This document shows positions 1 through 6,483 of a stretch of DNA of 23,040 nt, in pieces; the first letter of the stretch is position 1, and each line of letters opens with the position of its first letter. Source of the DNA: Firmicutes bacterium AF25-13AC (GTDB taxonomy: Bacteria; Bacillota; Clostridia; Lachnospirales; Lachnospiraceae); assembly GCA_003478935.1 (NCBI GenBank), contig QUFP01000050.1:1-23040 (forward strand), written 5' to 3'. Under the pieces are notes generated by a model, which worked only from the letters and a program-made list of their open reading frames with translations, had not been told where the DNA came from and did not search any database. The translations under genes and the position numbers were made by a program.

Positions 1-82
1 TTTGGCTGCGTCGGCTGCGGCTTTGGCTGTGTCGGCTGCGGCTTTGGCTGTGTTGGCTGTGGCTTTGGCTGCGTCGGTGCCG
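1..82. repeat. 21-bp tandem repeat encoding PQPTQPK heptads
   Basis: About three and a half imperfect copies of a 21-base unit (TTTGGCTGYGTYGGCTGYGGC on the plus strand) run into the left edge of the window. On the minus strand they encode PQPTQPK, part of the Pro-rich stalk of the zinc-ribbon protein. Copies differ mostly at synonymous third positions. The true copy number cannot be seen because the array is cut by the edge. Confidence 0.85.
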
Positions 83-785
83 GTGACGTAGATGGCTGTG
101 TTTGTACTGCTGTTGTAGTTGTCGTTGTCTCCTCTGCAGTAGTTGCCTTTGTTTTTTCTTCAGTCGTTTTTTCTTCTGTTGTTTCTGCCTCAGTACTTGT
201 TTCTGCCTCAGAAGAAGTTTCCTTTTCTGTACTTGTCTCTTCCTCTGTAGAAGTCTCTTGCTCTGTTGTCTCCTGCGCAATGCTTGTCTGCTCCTCAGTT
301 GTCTGAACAATTGTCTGTGGAAGCTTCTTTTTATCCTGCTTTGTTGCAGTAAGCATCTTTGCTGTCGCAATGCCCACAACCACAATACCAACAAGACAAA
401 TTAAAATCATTCCTCCAAGGATTTTATTTGCAATCGACTTTTTCTTTACCGGCTTCTCATCTGATTGGTCTGAAAAATAGGCTTCATTATTTTCATTATC
501 ATATGGACCACTTTCCGCCTCATATCCATCATCATACTGTTCTTCCTCGTAAGAACCATCATCGTACTCATCATCCTGATAAGTATCATCATACTGTTCC
601 TCCTCGTAAGAACCATCATCCTGATAATCACTATCATCGTACTCATCTGATGACAGCTCATCATACTCCTGTAAATCTCTGCGCTTAAAAACAGTGCCTA
701 CGCTAGTAGCCACCAGACTCTTGCCACAAATCGGGCATACTCTGGTTCCTTCCTCAAGCTTCGCACCACATTTTGGACATATCAT
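1..785 (-). CDS. Zinc-ribbon, single-pass membrane protein with Thr/Glu- and Pro-rich tail (partial)
   Basis: The frame is open from an ATG at 785 to the left edge of the window, so the C-terminus is missing. It begins with a zinc ribbon (ICPKCGAKL, then VCPICGK; Cys pairs near residues 3/6 and 17/20). A very acidic Asp/Tyr/Glu linker follows, with two near-identical DDGSYEEEQYDD blocks. After a basic KPVKKK stretch comes one hydrophobic helix (ILGGMILICLVGIVVVGIAT, about residues 129-148). The outer part is rich in Thr, Glu and Ser and then becomes PQPTQPK heptads. The layout is a cytoplasmic zinc ribbon, a membrane anchor and a flexible extracellular stalk; any folded C-terminal domain lies outside the window. 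The ribosome binding site is AAAGGA about 8 bases before the start. HPt lies 57 bases upstream, so the two may be co-transcribed. The function is unknown; many such Clostridia proteins are annotated only as zinc-ribbon proteins. Confidence 0.85.
   Translation of the reverse strand, partial: MICPKCGAKLEEGTRVCPICGKSLVATSVGTVFKRRDLQEYDELSSDEYDDSDYQDDGSYEEEQYDDTYQDDEYDDGSYEEEQYDDGYEAESGPYDNENNEAYFSDQSDEKPVKKKSIANKILGGMILICLVGIVVVGIATAKMLTATKQDKKKLPQTIVQTTEEQTSIAQETTEQETSTEEETSTEKETSSEAETSTEAETTEEKTTEEKTKATTAEETTTTTTAVQTQPSTSPAPTQPKPQPTQPKPQPTQPKPQPTQP
531..620. repeat. Two-copy 33-bp direct repeat in an acidic linker
   Basis: A 33-base segment at 531-563 recurs at 588-620 with one mismatch. It encodes the DDGSYEEEQYDD block twice in the acidic linker of the zinc-ribbon protein. 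The copies start 57 bases apart and stay in frame, consistent with an internal duplication in a disordered region. Confidence 0.8.
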
Positions 786-842
786 CCTCTGATTCCTTTC
801 TGATTATCCTTATTTTGTAATTTCTGCAAATTCATCAGCTTT

Positions 843-1193
843 TCACTGTTCCAGCTGATTTAATGCATTCTCCACGCGTGCATAGCATGCCTGCACATCT
901 GGCCACATAACCTTTGCCTGCTCCATATCACCTGCTCTTAAAGCCTCTGTGATCTCATAGCTTACTTCAAACAACGACTTAAAACCCAGGTTTGCACAAA
1001 TTCCTTTAAGTGTATGTGCCGCACGAAATGCAGTCTCAACGTCACCTGCATCCATCGCCTGTGTTAACTGACTCATGCTTGGATCCTTCTTAAACATTAA
1101 TGCAAATTTTTGTATTCTTGCTTCGTTCATGAGGCGCTTGAGAACGTCTTCATAATCTCCACCCATTGCCTCATAGCACTCTTTTATTGTCAT
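843..1193 (-). CDS. Orphan HPt (histidine phosphotransfer) domain protein
   Basis: This 116-residue protein is essentially one HPt domain: a four-helix bundle that passes a phosphoryl group between histidine kinase receiver domains and response regulators. The signature AAHTLKGICANLGF is present, with His60 as the expected phospho-acceptor and the usual Lys and Gly after it. The length matches a free-standing HPt. The start at 1193 has GGAGAG a few bases upstream, and its own promoter (TTGAAA / 17 / TAGAAT) lies at 1242-1270. No hybrid kinase or response regulator is in the window, so its partners are elsewhere. It lies 57 bases upstream of the zinc-ribbon gene on the same strand and may be co-transcribed with it. 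The family call is firm; the pathway is unknown. Confidence 0.9.
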   Translation of the reverse strand: MTIKECYEAMGGDYEDVLKRLMNEARIQKFALMFKKDPSMSQLTQAMDAGDVETAFRAAHTLKGICANLGFKSLFEVSYEITEALRAGDMEQAKVMWPDVQACYARVENALNQLEQ

Positions 1194-1241
1194 GCTCTCT
1201 CCAATCTATTAATGTAACTATAGTTTCCATTTTCATTTTGT

Positions 1242-1270
1242 ATTCTACTCTATCATTTATAAAATTTCAA
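1242..1270 (-). promoter_or_regulatory. Sigma-A promoter for the HPt gene
   Basis: Read on the minus strand: -35 TTGAAA (1270-1265), a 17-base spacer, and -10 TAGAAT (1247-1242). It lies about 50 bases before the HPt start codon and downstream of the phosphatase stop. Confidence 0.6.
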
Positions 1271-1302
1271 CCTGTTTTCGTTGCTTCCTACAAATAAAAT
1301 GG

Positions 1303-2019
1303 CTATCTCAAAGTTTCAACAATTTTACTTGGATTATCTCTCATAATACGACTTGTGTAAAGTCGCCCCATATGCTTCTTCAAATATTCACAGCACTCCC
1401 CCATATGAGAGGCACGTCCCCTCAAATTGTGGGCATCGCTTGCAACATAATGAAGCATATCCTCCTGCATTAGCTTTTTACAAAAACGCTGTGCACCAAG
1501 TCCATTTCTTCCAATCACAGCATCTGCATTGACCTGCATCTCGCACCCCATTTCGATAAGATCTGCGATAAAATCAAAATCTTTTCTCAGCGCACGATAA
1601 CGCTCAATATGGGCAATAATCGGATAATAGCCTGCTGTCAAAAGAGCATCAGCTCTCTCTTTTATAAAAGCTCTTGTACTGCTGCTTGAAAACTCAGTAA
1701 GTACATAGCGTGAATCTGCAAGTGTTGGACGAAGATCTCTATCTAATGTCTCCACCATCTCCATATTGGCATGAAATTCACAGCCCAAATACAGACGGAT
1801 ATTCCTATTTCTTGTTTCATCAACAAGCGTATCATACGCGCTCCAAATATCCTCCATATCAGGTTCAAACATTTCTTTTCGAAAATGTGGTGTCAAAATA
1901 ATTGTCTCAACACCAGCGTCTATTTCCTTTTCAATCATCGAAAGGGCCATGTCCATATCCTTCGCTCCATCGTCCACCCCTGGCAGAATATGGCAGTGAA
2001 TATCGTACAAATCTCTCAT
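1303..2019 (-). CDS. CpsB/YwqE-type tyrosine-protein phosphatase (PHP family)
   Basis: This 238-residue protein has the manganese-dependent PHP phosphatase fold of CpsB/CapC/YwqE, enzymes that dephosphorylate bacterial tyrosine kinases controlling capsule or exopolysaccharide assembly. The metal-binding motifs appear in order: HCH at 8-10, DDG at 16-18, TPHF with His45, CEFHAN with Glu81 and His83, IAHIERY with His137, and SDAHN with Asp194 and His196. The length matches the family (about 240-255). The start at 2019 has AAGGA about 9 bases upstream. A promoter lies at 2064-2093. The cognate kinase and polysaccharide co-polymerase, often adjacent in Firmicutes, are not in view, so this copy seems to stand alone. 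Family assignment is strong; the substrate is inferred from the family. Confidence 0.92.
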   Translation of the reverse strand: MRDLYDIHCHILPGVDDGAKDMDMALSMIEKEIDAGVETIILTPHFRKEMFEPDMEDIWSAYDTLVDETRNRNIRLYLGCEFHANMEMVETLDRDLRPTLADSRYVLTEFSSSSTRAFIKERADALLTAGYYPIIAHIERYRALRKDFDFIADLIEMGCEMQVNADAVIGRNGLGAQRFCKKLMQEDMLHYVASDAHNLRGRASHMGECCEYLKKHMGRLYTSRIMRDNPSKIVETLR

Positions 2020-2063
2020 AAATCTCTTTCCTTATCTATTACTTTCCCTTACATTTCAACGTT

Positions 2064-2093
2064 ATTCTAGCATTTGTTAAGTGCCCTTGTCAA
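2064..2093 (-). promoter_or_regulatory. Sigma-A promoter for the CpsB-type phosphatase
   Basis: On the minus strand: a perfect -35 TTGACA (2093-2088), an 18-base spacer, and -10 TAGAAT (2069-2064), 45 bases before the start codon. Confidence 0.7.
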
Positions 2094-2162
2094 CCGCTGA
2101 AAATTAGAAGAAATCATTCTTATAAAAGGGTCGGAATAAGGTGATAAATGTGCCAAAAGTGA

Positions 2163-2191
2163 TTGTTTTTTACACATGACTTTTGTATAAT
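2163..2191 (+). promoter_or_regulatory. Promoter for the isomerase-family gene
   Basis: A perfect -10 TATAAT (2186-2191) with a 17-base spacer to a weak -35 TTGTTT (2163-2168). The predicted leader is about 60 bases and ends in the GGAGG site before the ATG at 2262. Confidence 0.55.
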
Positions 2192-2261
2192 AATGCTGTA
2201 ATTTGAGACTGGCAAAAATCGGCAGGCCAAATAATAAAAACAAATGAATGGAGGTTTCATT

Positions 2262-3679
2262 ATGTTAGTAAACACAAAAGCGAGAGTCGGTGTATTTTCT
2301 ATCGCATTAGGCGCATACCTTCCGCAGTTCCCATCATTAGTACCGGAGTTCGAGTCACAGTATGCAGCATTCAAAAAAACTCTTCCAGATACCGTAGAGG
2401 TTATTGACGGCGGAATGGTTACCACAAAGGAGCAGGCTATGGAAGCCGGAGATAAGTTCCGTGCAGCAGATGTTGATCTGGTATTTCTCCAGATGCTGAC
2501 CTACGCTACCTCCTACAACATGCTTCCAGCAATCCGTGATCTTGATGTTCCGGTTGTTTTAGTAAATGTTCAGAAGTTAAAGGCATTAGATTATGAGCAT
2601 ACCGATATCGCATCCTGGCTCGGTGAAGGCTATGCATGCGGCGCTGTAGGTGAGGCAGTTGCAGACCTTGAAAGAGCTGGAAAACGACATGCTGTTATCA
2701 CTGGTGTTGTTGAGGGCGGTGATCCTGGTGTTCAGGCAGAAATCGAAGACTGGTGTAAAGCAGCTCAGGTAAGAAGAAGATTCCGTGACACAAATATTGC
2801 ACAGATTGGAAGACCATATCCTGGTATGATGGATCTTTACATTGATGAGACAAATCTGTATAACAGAATGTTCTTATACACAAAGCAGTTTGACTGGGAA
2901 AAAATGTGGGCTATCGCAGATGATATTACTGATGAGGATGCGATCCGCGCAAAGGCTCAGGATATTCTGGATACCTCGAGATTGAGGGCGGCGGCACCAT
3001 TGAGAAGGTTTGGGATATGGCAAAATATGTTGTTGCTTTCGAGAAGTGGGTTAAGGATGAGCACCTTGGACTGATTGCATCTCACTATGACGGATTTGCA
3101 CAGGGAAAGGCCGGTGTTCTTGACAGTATGCTTATTCCAGCATTCTCTATGTTAATCAAGCAGGGAACTGCATGTGCCGTAGAGGGTGACATGAAGGTTG
3201 CCATGGCAATGAGTATCTTAAAAACAATTTCTGGAACAGGACAGCTTTCTGAAATGTACTCCATCGACTTTAACGATGACATCTGTATCATTGGTCACTC
3301 TGGAAGCGGCGATGCTGATATCTCTGCAAAGAAGCCAACCATGAAGATCGTTAAGGTATTCCACGGAAAGACAGGTGGCGGCTATCTGACACAGTTCTAT
3401 CCATATACTGGTCCTGTTACCTACCTGGCAATCACACAAGATGCTGATGGTCACTTCAAGTTTGTTGTAGCAGAAGGTGTTAACGAGGACGGACCGATCC
3501 TTTCCTTTGGTGATACAAACATGAGAACACGCTTCACCTGCGGTGCAAGAGAATTTGTAAATCGTTGGAGCGAGGCTGGCCCAACTCATCATATGGCAGC
3601 AGCAACTGGAAGACATATTGATACCATCTTGAAGGTAGCAAAGATCTTAAATGTTCCTGTTGAAATTGTAACTAGATAA
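2262..3679 (+). pseudogene. L-fucose/L-arabinose isomerase-family gene with a one-base frameshift
   Basis: Two overlapping frames together give about 472 residues, close to the usual length of this sugar-isomerase family (aldose-ketose interconversion using a divalent metal). Frame one runs 2262-2975 (238 codons, from KARVGVFSIALGAYLPQF). Frame two runs 2978-3679 (EIEGGGTIEKVWDMAKYVV onward). The join is at GATACC-TC-GAG (2970-2980): one missing base after TC would restore an uninterrupted protein; as read, frame one continues out of phase to a stop at 3074. Likely metal and active-site regions survive in the second part: AVEGDM, IIGHSGSGD, and GPTHHMAAATGRH near the end. The start at 2262 is preferred over the in-frame ATG at 2244 because GGAGG sits 7 bases before it. 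No homopolymer is at the break. It may be real decay or an assembly error; the sugar substrate cannot be told. Confidence 0.85.
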
Positions 3680-3698
3680 TTACAATTCAAAGATACCA

Positions 3699-3889
3699 GG
3701 GTCAAAAGCTCCAAAAGCCGTTCGTGCTTGCACGATTAGGTTTTTGAGCTTGGGACCCGCAAAAACATGAGGATGCAGCGATTTTCAAGGAAAATCAGCG
3801 AATCCGAATGTTTTTAGAATTGCGAAAGTTGCAGGGGGCGGAGCAATTCGTGGATATCAGTTGGGGGCAAAATACTTTTTGACCCCAAC
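3699..3889. repeat. Multi-hairpin palindromic intergenic element
   Basis: Four consecutive inverted repeats fill the gap after the isomerase. Hairpin 1 (3699-3758): GGGTC/GACCC, AAGCTC/GAGCTT and an apical TCGTGC-TT-GCACGA. Hairpin 2 (3761-3815): AAAAACAT/ATGTTTTT, GGAT/ATCC and GATTTTC/GAAAATC. Hairpin 3 (3818-3848): AATTGC/GCAATT. Hairpin 4 (3860-3889): GTTGGGG/CCCCAAC with CAAAA/TTTTG. The first arm GGGTCAAAA (3699-3707) is also a perfect inverted copy of TTTTGACCC (3877-3885), so the whole block is bracketed. It codes for nothing visible. It could be a mobile palindromic repeat, a structured RNA or a termination region for the isomerase transcript. Confidence 0.7.
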
Positions 3890-3908
3890 ATCATTTAAAA
3901 ATTTACAC

Positions 3909-3937
3909 TTGCATTTTTTGCAATACAAGAATATAAT
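3909..3937 (+). promoter_or_regulatory. Promoter of the thiamin salvage operon
   Basis: -35 TTGCAT (3909-3914), a 17-base spacer, and a perfect -10 TATAAT (3932-3937). The predicted transcript starts at about 3944, at the 5' edge of the riboswitch. Confidence 0.7.
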
Positions 3938-3939
3938 GA

Positions 3940-4034
3940 AACCCGTAACGGGGAGCTTGCCGTTTTGCAGGCTGAGAGTAGACGAAATGCGTCTTGACCC
4001 ATAACCTGATTTGGATAATGCCAACGTAGGGATA
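3940..4034 (+). promoter_or_regulatory. TPP (THI-box) riboswitch
   Basis: The conserved thi-box segments appear in order and at the right spacing: ACGGGGAGC (3948-3956), GGCTGAGA (3970-3977), GACCC followed by AACCTGAT (4003-4010), TGGATAATGCCA (4012-4023) and CGTAGGGAT (4025-4033). A variable hairpin (GACG...CGTC, 3981-3994) sits between the core segments. It directly precedes a terminator and the thiM-thiE-thiD operon, which fits feedback control by thiamin pyrophosphate. Known biology of the class: bound TPP favours the OFF structure. Confidence 0.96.
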
Positions 4035-4060
4035 TAATATACGTGTTTTTCTTGTACAAA

Positions 4061-4103
4061 AAAACATGCGGATATGTCTTTTACAGGCATATCCGCATTT
4101 TTG
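4061..4103 (+). terminator. Riboswitch expression-platform terminator
   Basis: A perfect 11-bp stem, ATGCGGATATG (4066-4076) with CATATCCGCAT (4088-4098), an 11-base loop, and a run of T directly after; A4061-4064 can extend the pairing into the T run. It lies about 30 bases after the TPP aptamer and before thiM, so control is most likely by premature termination. GTGTTTTT (4043-4050) can pair with AAAAACAT (4060-4067), invading the base of the terminator, and is a candidate antiterminator arm. Confidence 0.88.
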
Positions 4104-4150
4104 GTATAGTGGAATTTTTTCTGCTATTCCTTATAAAAAGGAGCGAGAAT

Positions 4151-4972
4151 ATGCTGAAAGAATGTTTCGACAACGTAAGAAAATTGGTACCGCTTGTACA
4201 CAACATCACAAACTATGTGACTGTCAATGATGTAGCCAATATCATTTTGGCATGCGGTGCAAGCCCAATCATGTCCGATGAACCAGATGATGTTACGGAC
4301 ATTACCTCCATATGCAGCAGCTTAAACATCAACATTGGTACGCTGCATAAATCCAGCATTGAAGCAATGTATCTGGCTGGAAAAAGAGCAAACGAACTTG
4401 GTCATCCTATCCTTTTAGATCCAGTAGGTGCCGGTGCTTCTGCACTTCGCACAAATACTGCCGTTGGTCTTATGGAACAATTGCAGCTGACTGTAATCCG
4501 CGGAAACATCTCCGAAATCAAGACACTTGCCAATGGAAATGGCACAACAAAGGGTGTTGACGCTGATGTTACTGATAAAGTCACAGATGATACCTTGGAT
4601 GAGGCTATTCTATTTGTTAAAAAATTCGCTGCGCAAAGCAAAGCAATTATCGCTGTTACCGGTGCTATTGATCTTGTCAGCGATGGTACACGCTGCTACG
4701 TGATTAGAAATGGCCGTCCAGAGATGGGACAGATTACCGGAACTGGCTGTCAGCTTTCTGGTCTTATGACCGCCTTTGTCGCTGCTAATCCATCTAATCA
4801 GCTTGACGCCGCTGCTGCTGCTGTCTGTGCAATGGGTCTTGCAGGTGAGATCGGCTACAGCCACATGAAAGACGGCGATGGCAACTCAACTTACCGAAAC
4901 CGCATTATTGATGCTATTTACAACATGGACGGTGATTCATTAGAGAAGGGAGCTAAATATGAAGTGCGCTGA
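4151..4972 (+). CDS. thiM: Hydroxyethylthiazole kinase ThiM
   Basis: ThiM phosphorylates 4-methyl-5-(beta-hydroxyethyl)thiazole (THZ) with ATP, the thiazole salvage step of thiamin synthesis. The 273-residue protein shows the ribokinase-like motifs of the family: HNITNYV at 18-24, SDEP at 42-45, LDPVGAG at 89-95, RGNISEI at 118-123, and GTGC at 197-200 with the catalytic Cys. The start at 4151 is chosen because AAAAAGGAG lies just upstream and the protein then has normal length; a longer in-frame extension to 4043 would run through the riboswitch terminator and is not credible. It is the first gene after the TPP riboswitch, and its last 14 bases overlap thiE, suggesting translational coupling. 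Confidence 0.96.
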   Translation: MLKECFDNVRKLVPLVHNITNYVTVNDVANIILACGASPIMSDEPDDVTDITSICSSLNINIGTLHKSSIEAMYLAGKRANELGHPILLDPVGAGASALRTNTAVGLMEQLQLTVIRGNISEIKTLANGNGTTKGVDADVTDKVTDDTLDEAILFVKKFAAQSKAIIAVTGAIDLVSDGTRCYVIRNGRPEMGQITGTGCQLSGLMTAFVAANPSNQLDAAAAAVCAMGLAGEIGYSHMKDGDGNSTYRNRIIDAIYNMDGDSLEKGAKYEVR

Positions 4973-5597
4973 TAAAGACCTTCTTTTATATGCTGTCACT
5001 GATCGCTACTGGCTTGGCGAGCGAACTCTTCACGATGTCGTTAAGGAAAGTCTTGACGGCGGCGTTACATTTGTACAGCTTCGCGAAAAGCATTTAGACC
5101 AGGCTCATTTTCTTGAGGAAGCAAAAGATTTAAAGATGCTTTGCAAAGCATACAATGTTCCTTTTGTGATTAATGACAACGTTGATATAGCACTTGAAAT
5201 GGATGCTGACGGCGTGCATGTCGGACAAAGCGATATGGAAGCTGGCGATGTGCGTGCCAAGCTTGGCCCTGACAAAATTATCGGCGTGTCAGCGCAGACA
5301 GTTGAGCAGGCAGTTTTGGCAGAAAAACGCGGAGCTGATTATCTTGGTGTTGGCGCTGTTTTTCCTACCAGTTCCAAGGATGATGCAACAGAGGTCTCCT
5401 ATGAGACATTAAAAGCTATCTGCCAAGCAGTCTCCATTCCCGTCATTGCAATCGGCGGCATTACAAAAGACAATGTGGCAGAATTATCTGGCAGCGGCAT
5501 CTGCGGAATTGCCGTTATCAGTGCCATTTATGGTCAAAAAAATATAAAGGTTGCAGCTGCGAACCTTAAAATGGCAGTTAAAAAAATAATCGATTAA
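4959..5597 (+). CDS. thiE: Thiamin-phosphate synthase ThiE
   Basis: ThiE condenses HMP-pyrophosphate with thiazole phosphate to give thiamin monophosphate and pyrophosphate. The 212-residue TIM-barrel shows the family signatures: VQLREK at 39-44, FVINDN at 69-74, DGVHVGQSD at 84-92, a GVGAVFPTSSK pyrophosphate/THZ-phosphate loop near residue 126, and IPVIAIGGI near the end. The ATG at 4959 overlaps the thiM stop by 14 bases, with GAAGGGAG just before it. Length and motifs are normal. It uses the products of ThiM and ThiD, its immediate neighbours. Confidence 0.96.
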   Translation: MKCADKDLLLYAVTDRYWLGERTLHDVVKESLDGGVTFVQLREKHLDQAHFLEEAKDLKMLCKAYNVPFVINDNVDIALEMDADGVHVGQSDMEAGDVRAKLGPDKIIGVSAQTVEQAVLAEKRGADYLGVGAVFPTSSKDDATEVSYETLKAICQAVSIPVIAIGGITKDNVAELSGSGICGIAVISAIYGQKNIKVAAANLKMAVKKIID

Positions 5598-5605
5598 CAC
5601 CATTA

Positions 5606-5638
5606 TGCGGTCTGTTGGGGGCACCACCTCAGATCGCA
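5606..5638 (+). other. Intra-operon hairpin between thiE and thiD
   Basis: TGCGGTCTG (5606-5614) pairs with CAGATCGCA (5630-5638), with one G-U pair, around a GGGGGCACCACC loop that can pair GG with CC. No T run follows, so it is not a terminator; it may set mRNA stability or limit read-through translation between the two genes. Confidence 0.5.
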
Positions 5639-5671
5639 CTACAAAACGTTAATAAAAAGGAGAATTTTATT

Positions 5672-6481
5672 ATGAAAACAGCATTAACGATCGCAGGAAG
5701 TGACTCCTGCGGAGGCGCCGGCATTCAGGCAGATATCAAAACAATGATGGCAAATGGCGTATACGCTATGAGCGCCATCACTGCTTTGACTGCACAAAAT
5801 ACAACCGGCGTGACTTCTATTTTAAATGCAGATTCTAAATTTTTAGGAGAAGAGCTTGACGCAGTTTTTACTGACATTTATCCAGATGCTGTAAAAATTG
5901 GCATGGTTTCAGAAAGTGATCTGATCCGCATAATTGCATCAAAGCTTCGCCAATACAATGCCAAAAACATTGTTGTAGATCCTGTTATGGTGGCTACAAG
6001 CGGCGCAAAGCTTATCAGCGACGATGCCATTGATACGCTAAAGCAGGAATTATTTTCACTTGCTAATGTGCTTACGCCAAATATTCCAGAGGCCGAGGTT
6101 CTGACTGGACGAACTATCTCTAATGCCGAGGAAATGATTGATGCAGCAAAGATGATTTCAGAAACATACAACTGCGCAGTATTATGCAAGGGTGGGCACA
6201 CCATAAATGATGCCAACGATCTCTTATATGTAAACAATACTTATCGCTGGTTTTACGGAAAGCGTATTCAAAATCCTAATACACATGGCACTGGATGCAC
6301 ATTGTCCTCCGCAATCGCATCAAATCTTGCAAAGGGATTTGATCTCGAGACATCTGTATGCCGCGCAAAGGACTATATCTCTGGCGCATTATCTGCAATG
6401 CTTGACCTTGGAAAAGGAAGCGGTCCTATGGATCACGGCTTTGCAATCGATAATATTTACACAAAGGAGGCTGACATCTAA
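5672..6481 (+). CDS. thiD: Hydroxymethylpyrimidine/phosphomethylpyrimidine kinase ThiD
   Basis: ThiD phosphorylates HMP twice to HMP-pyrophosphate, the pyrimidine half of thiamin. The 269-residue protein has the diagnostic ribokinase-fold motifs: AGSDSCGGAGIQAD at 8-21, the MANGVYAMSAITALTAQNT substrate segment at about 26-44, VDPVMVATSG at 102-111, and HGTGC at 205-209 with the catalytic Cys. The start at 5672 has AAAAAGGAG 9 bases upstream; an in-frame ATG at 5615 would add an unconserved head and lies in the intergenic hairpin. It is followed two bases later by cytX. Confidence 0.96.
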   Translation: MKTALTIAGSDSCGGAGIQADIKTMMANGVYAMSAITALTAQNTTGVTSILNADSKFLGEELDAVFTDIYPDAVKIGMVSESDLIRIIASKLRQYNAKNIVVDPVMVATSGAKLISDDAIDTLKQELFSLANVLTPNIPEAEVLTGRTISNAEEMIDAAKMISETYNCAVLCKGGHTINDANDLLYVNNTYRWFYGKRIQNPNTHGTGCTLSSAIASNLAKGFDLETSVCRAKDYISGALSAMLDLGKGSGPMDHGFAIDNIYTKEADI

Positions 6482-6483
6482 TT

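Noticed and set aside
1..82. CRISPR-like array
   Set aside because: The units are contiguous, 21 bases long, in frame and coding; there are no unique spacers.
102..688. Plus-strand open frames rich in Cys, Leu, His and Pro
   Set aside because: They mirror the low-complexity Thr/Glu/Asp codons of the zinc-ribbon gene on the minus strand and lack ribosome binding sites.
4043..4150. N-terminal extension of ThiM to an upstream ATG
   Set aside because: It would be translated through the riboswitch terminator hairpin; the ATG at 4151 has a strong ribosome binding site and gives normal length.
5615..5671. Upstream in-frame start for ThiD
   Set aside because: Falls in the intergenic hairpin without a ribosome binding site, while AAAAAGGAG precedes the ATG at 5672.
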